Positions 6,578-8,456 of a stretch of DNA of 8,456 nucleotides are shown here, piece after piece. Location of the stretch: positions 1-8,456 of the forward strand of contig CAZKJO010000063.1 of NCBI GenBank assembly GCA_964553105.1, written 5' to 3'. The notes below the pieces were generated by a model that was not told the origin of the DNA, made no database searches, and saw only the letters and a program-made list of their open reading frames with translations. How positions within the stretch are numbered: position 1 is the first letter of the stretch; every line of letters starts with the position of its first letter. The translations under genes were made by a program, and so were the position numbers. The DNA is from Profundicola sp964553105 (GTDB lineage Bacteria; Bacteroidota; Bacteroidia; Flavobacteriales; Weeksellaceae).

Positions 6578-7060
6578 TTAAAATCTATAAGTGATTCCAA
6601 ACTTACCTCCAGAAACATTGCTTCCTCCACCTGCTTGTAAGTTTAAGCCAAAGTTTCTGCTAAAGAAGTATCTCGCGCCAATTTGAGCTCCTAAGTTCAA
6701 ACCATCATTATCATGATGATCATGGTGATCCCAGCTATAGTAGGTTAAATTCAATCCAGCATAGATATTCCAATCGCTTGGTAAAGATAAAACACGATCA
6801 AAATGGTAGTTAGCATTTCCACCAATTCCCCAAATAGAATAATCGTGTTTGTGTTTCTTGTATTTATCTAAAGAAACATGTGAAACTTCTGCCCCTAAGC
6901 TAAAGTCATTCGATACATAGTGATCGAAACCTACATAAATTGGAACGCCTTTCCAACTGTCGAAACCTACACCAGCGTTTAGCTGAGTTTGTCCTTTCTG
7001 TGCTAATGCAAAAGAGCTAAGCCCTATGATGCAAGCAAATGTTAAAAATAATTTTCTCAT
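6578..7060 (-). CDS. Secreted outer-membrane beta-barrel protein
   Basis: Predicted outer-membrane protein of 160 aa. Residues 1-20 form a Sec signal peptide (R2-K3, hydrophobic core, cleavage likely after ALA-20 before Q21). The mature part shows alternating hydrophobic/polar strands rich in glycine and aromatics, such as LNAGVGF, YVGFDHY, NIYAGLNLTYYSW and GARYFF, and it ends in F160, the usual barrel C-terminus recognised by the BAM complex. The size suggests an eight-stranded barrel like OmpX/OmpW-type or porin-family small barrels. One probable surface loop is rich in histidine and aspartate (HHDHHD, residues 112-117), and another contains KKHKHD (68-73). The specific function is not recognised. 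The gene starts 10 bases after the ffh stop with no -7 element seen between, so it is probably expressed by read-through from ffh. Confidence 0.8.
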   Translation of the reverse strand: MRKLFLTFACIIGLSSFALAQKGQTQLNAGVGFDSWKGVPIYVGFDHYVSNDFSLGAEVSHVSLDKYKKHKHDYSIWGIGGNANYHFDRVLSLPSDWNIYAGLNLTYYSWDHHDHHDNDGLNLGAQIGARYFFSRNFGLNLQAGGGSNVSGGKFGITYRF

Positions 7061-7070
7061 TAATTACAAT

Positions 7071-8411
7071 TTATTTCATTCCAGGCATTTTACTGCCCAT
7101 CATTTTCATCATATTTTTACCTTGACTCGTCTGCATGAATTTCATCATTTTACCCATTTGAGAGAATTGCTTCAATAGGTTATTTACATCTTGCACAGAT
7201 CGTCCCGAACCTTTAGCAATTCTTCTTTTGCGACTAGCATCAATAATGTCTGGATTCTCTCTTTCAATAGGAGACATAGAGTGAATGATGGCTTCCACAT
7301 GTTTAAACGCATCATCATCAATGTCAATATCCTTTAAAGCTTTACCTGCACCAGGAATCATACCTAATAAATCCTTCATATTACCCATTCGCTTGATCTG
7401 GTTGATTTGTTTCAAGAAATCATTAAAATCAAACTTATTTTTGGCAATTTTCTTTTGTAAACGTTTAGCTTCTTCCTCATCGAATTGTTCTTGAGCACGT
7501 TCTACCAAAGAGATAACGTCACCCATTCCCAAGATTCTGTCCGCCATACGATTCGGGTGGAAAACATCTAATGCTTCCATTTTCTCACCAGTAGAAATAA
7601 ACTTAATGGGTTTATCAACTACGGTTCTAATCGTAAGCGCAGCACCACCACGAGTATCACCATCTAATTTGGTAAGAACAACACCATCGTAATCTAATAC
7701 ATCGTTGAATGCTTTAGCTGTGTTCACAGCATCCTGACCCGTCATAGAGTCAACCACAAATAATGTTTCAGTAGGTTCTACAGCATCATGAACTTCTCTA
7801 ATTTCGCGCATCATAAAGCTATCTACTGCCAAACGACCCGCCGTATCGAAAATGATAACGTTGTGACCATTTGCTTTAGCATAAGCCAATGCATTTTTGG
7901 CAATATCAGCTGGTCTTTGATTTCCTTCTTCAGTAAATACCGGAACACCAACTTGCTCTCCTAATACTTTTAATTGATCAATCGCAGCCGGACGATAGAC
8001 GTCACCTGCAACTAATAAAGGTTTTTTACTTTTTTTAGTTTTAAGATAGTTCGCTAATTTTCCAGAAAAGGTAGTCTTACCCGAACCTTGTAGTCCCGCA
8101 ATTAGAATTTTGGTTGGATTTTCAGAGATGTTCAATTCAGAAGTGGTTCCACCCATTAAGTTGGCCATTTCATCATGAACAATCTTAGTCATTAACTGTC
8201 CTGGATTCAAAGTAGTTAATACATCCTGACCCAGCGCTTTCTCTCTAACGTCGTTGGTGAATTCTTTAGCAACTTTATAGCTAACATCTGCATCTACCAA
8301 GGCACGACGGATTTCTTTAACCGTTTCTGCCACGTTAATTTCAGAAATCTGACCATGTCCTTTGAGCGTGTGTAGTGCTTTATCTAATTTATCCTGAAGA
8401 CTTTGAAACAT
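7071..8411 (-). CDS. ffh: Signal recognition particle GTPase Ffh (SRP54)
   Basis: Cytosolic GTPase that, with 4.5S RNA, binds signal sequences on ribosomes and delivers them to FtsY and the SecYEG translocon. The full protein is present at 446 aa, the normal length. The N domain occupies about 1-85 with ALVDADVSYKV (37-47). The G domain has the P-loop GLQGSGKTT (106-114), the VYRPAAIDQL insertion-box region (138-147), DTAGR (189-193), TKLDGD (247-252) and GG (255-256). The M domain follows from about 325, with the finger loop MKDLLGMIPG (345-354) and the RNA-binding helix-turn-helix SRKRRIAKGSG (393-403), ending in a methionine-rich tail (KMMKFMQ to KMPGMK). The ATG at 8411 gives the standard MFQSLQDKL opening. 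It is preceded by a perfect -7 element. All catalytic residues are intact. Confidence 0.98.
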   Translation of the reverse strand: MFQSLQDKLDKALHTLKGHGQISEINVAETVKEIRRALVDADVSYKVAKEFTNDVREKALGQDVLTTLNPGQLMTKIVHDEMANLMGGTTSELNISENPTKILIAGLQGSGKTTFSGKLANYLKTKKSKKPLLVAGDVYRPAAIDQLKVLGEQVGVPVFTEEGNQRPADIAKNALAYAKANGHNVIIFDTAGRLAVDSFMMREIREVHDAVEPTETLFVVDSMTGQDAVNTAKAFNDVLDYDGVVLTKLDGDTRGGAALTIRTVVDKPIKFISTGEKMEALDVFHPNRMADRILGMGDVISLVERAQEQFDEEEAKRLQKKIAKNKFDFNDFLKQINQIKRMGNMKDLLGMIPGAGKALKDIDIDDDAFKHVEAIIHSMSPIERENPDIIDASRKRRIAKGSGRSVQDVNNLLKQFSQMGKMMKFMQTSQGKNMMKMMGSKMPGMK

Positions 8412-8438
8412 CTATCTTAATTTTAATTTGTAGAAAGG

Positions 8439-8446
8439 CAAAAGTA
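8439..8446 (-). promoter_or_regulatory. -7 promoter element of ffh
   Basis: The minus strand reads TACTTTTG, an exact match to TAnnTTTG, ending 27 bases before the ffh ATG. The predicted leader is about 20-23 bases. The matching -33 TTTG would lie about 20 bases further upstream, beyond the end of the window, so the promoter is only half visible. Confidence 0.6.
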
Positions 8447-8456
8447 CAAAAATTAT

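Noticed and set aside
7285..7494. 69-codon open frame on the + strand opposite ffh
   Set aside because: It is antisense to the conserved M-domain region of ffh; its serine/leucine-rich, low-complexity translation is what the reverse complement of that region gives.
1..8456. Mobile element, defence island or novel multigene system
   Set aside because: All complete genes are ordinary chromosomal families, and there are no transposase, integrase, terminal repeats, tRNA-linked attachment site or composition break. The nuclease-helicase is a repair enzyme by its motifs rather than a defence gene.

Overview
The window looks like an ordinary stretch of core chromosome from a low-GC member of the Bacteroidota. 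Three things point that way: perfect TAnnTTTG -7 promoter elements (the sigma factor signature of this phylum) upstream of argH, the zip gene and ffh; weak or absent Shine-Dalgarno sites; and protein families in their Bacteroidota forms (AddA-like helicase/nuclease, ZIP transporter with an HKIP motif, small secreted beta-barrel). The rank below phylum cannot be fixed from this sequence.

Layout, left to right. Positions 1-508 (+) hold the C-terminal part of a YeiH-like putative sulfate exporter family membrane protein that runs in from outside the window. Positions 593-3667 (+) encode a 1024-residue UvrD/RecB-type helicase with a C-terminal PD-(D/E)XK nuclease (AddA-like). Positions 3861-5156 (+) encode argininosuccinate lyase, ArgH, behind a well-formed promoter. 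Positions 5398-6075 (+) encode a ZIP-family metal transporter whose -7 element lies only four bases before its ATG. The minus strand then carries, in transcription order from the right, ffh (8411-7071, the SRP GTPase), a 160-residue outer-membrane beta-barrel protein (7060-6578) only 10 bases downstream of ffh, a hairpin that probably ends that transcript (6524-6553), and a DUF423 membrane protein (6485-6099), convergent with the zip gene.

The genes do not form one pathway: DNA end processing and repair, arginine synthesis, metal uptake, membrane protein targeting and an envelope protein lie side by side. Only ffh and the beta-barrel gene look co-transcribed. No tRNA, rRNA, CRISPR array, insertion sequence or phage gene was seen. 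No gene-free stretch exceeds 300 bases; the longest is 5157-5397.

The least expected structure is in the spacers. Downstream of addA (3661-3716), and through much of the argH-zip spacer (5156-5204, 5286-5320, 5325-5380), the DNA is built of degenerate tandem heptamers: unit length is kept at exactly 7 bases while the units diverge. Two start at or within a stop codon, and one runs up to the zip promoter. I found no new gene system; these arrays are the best candidate here for something undescribed.
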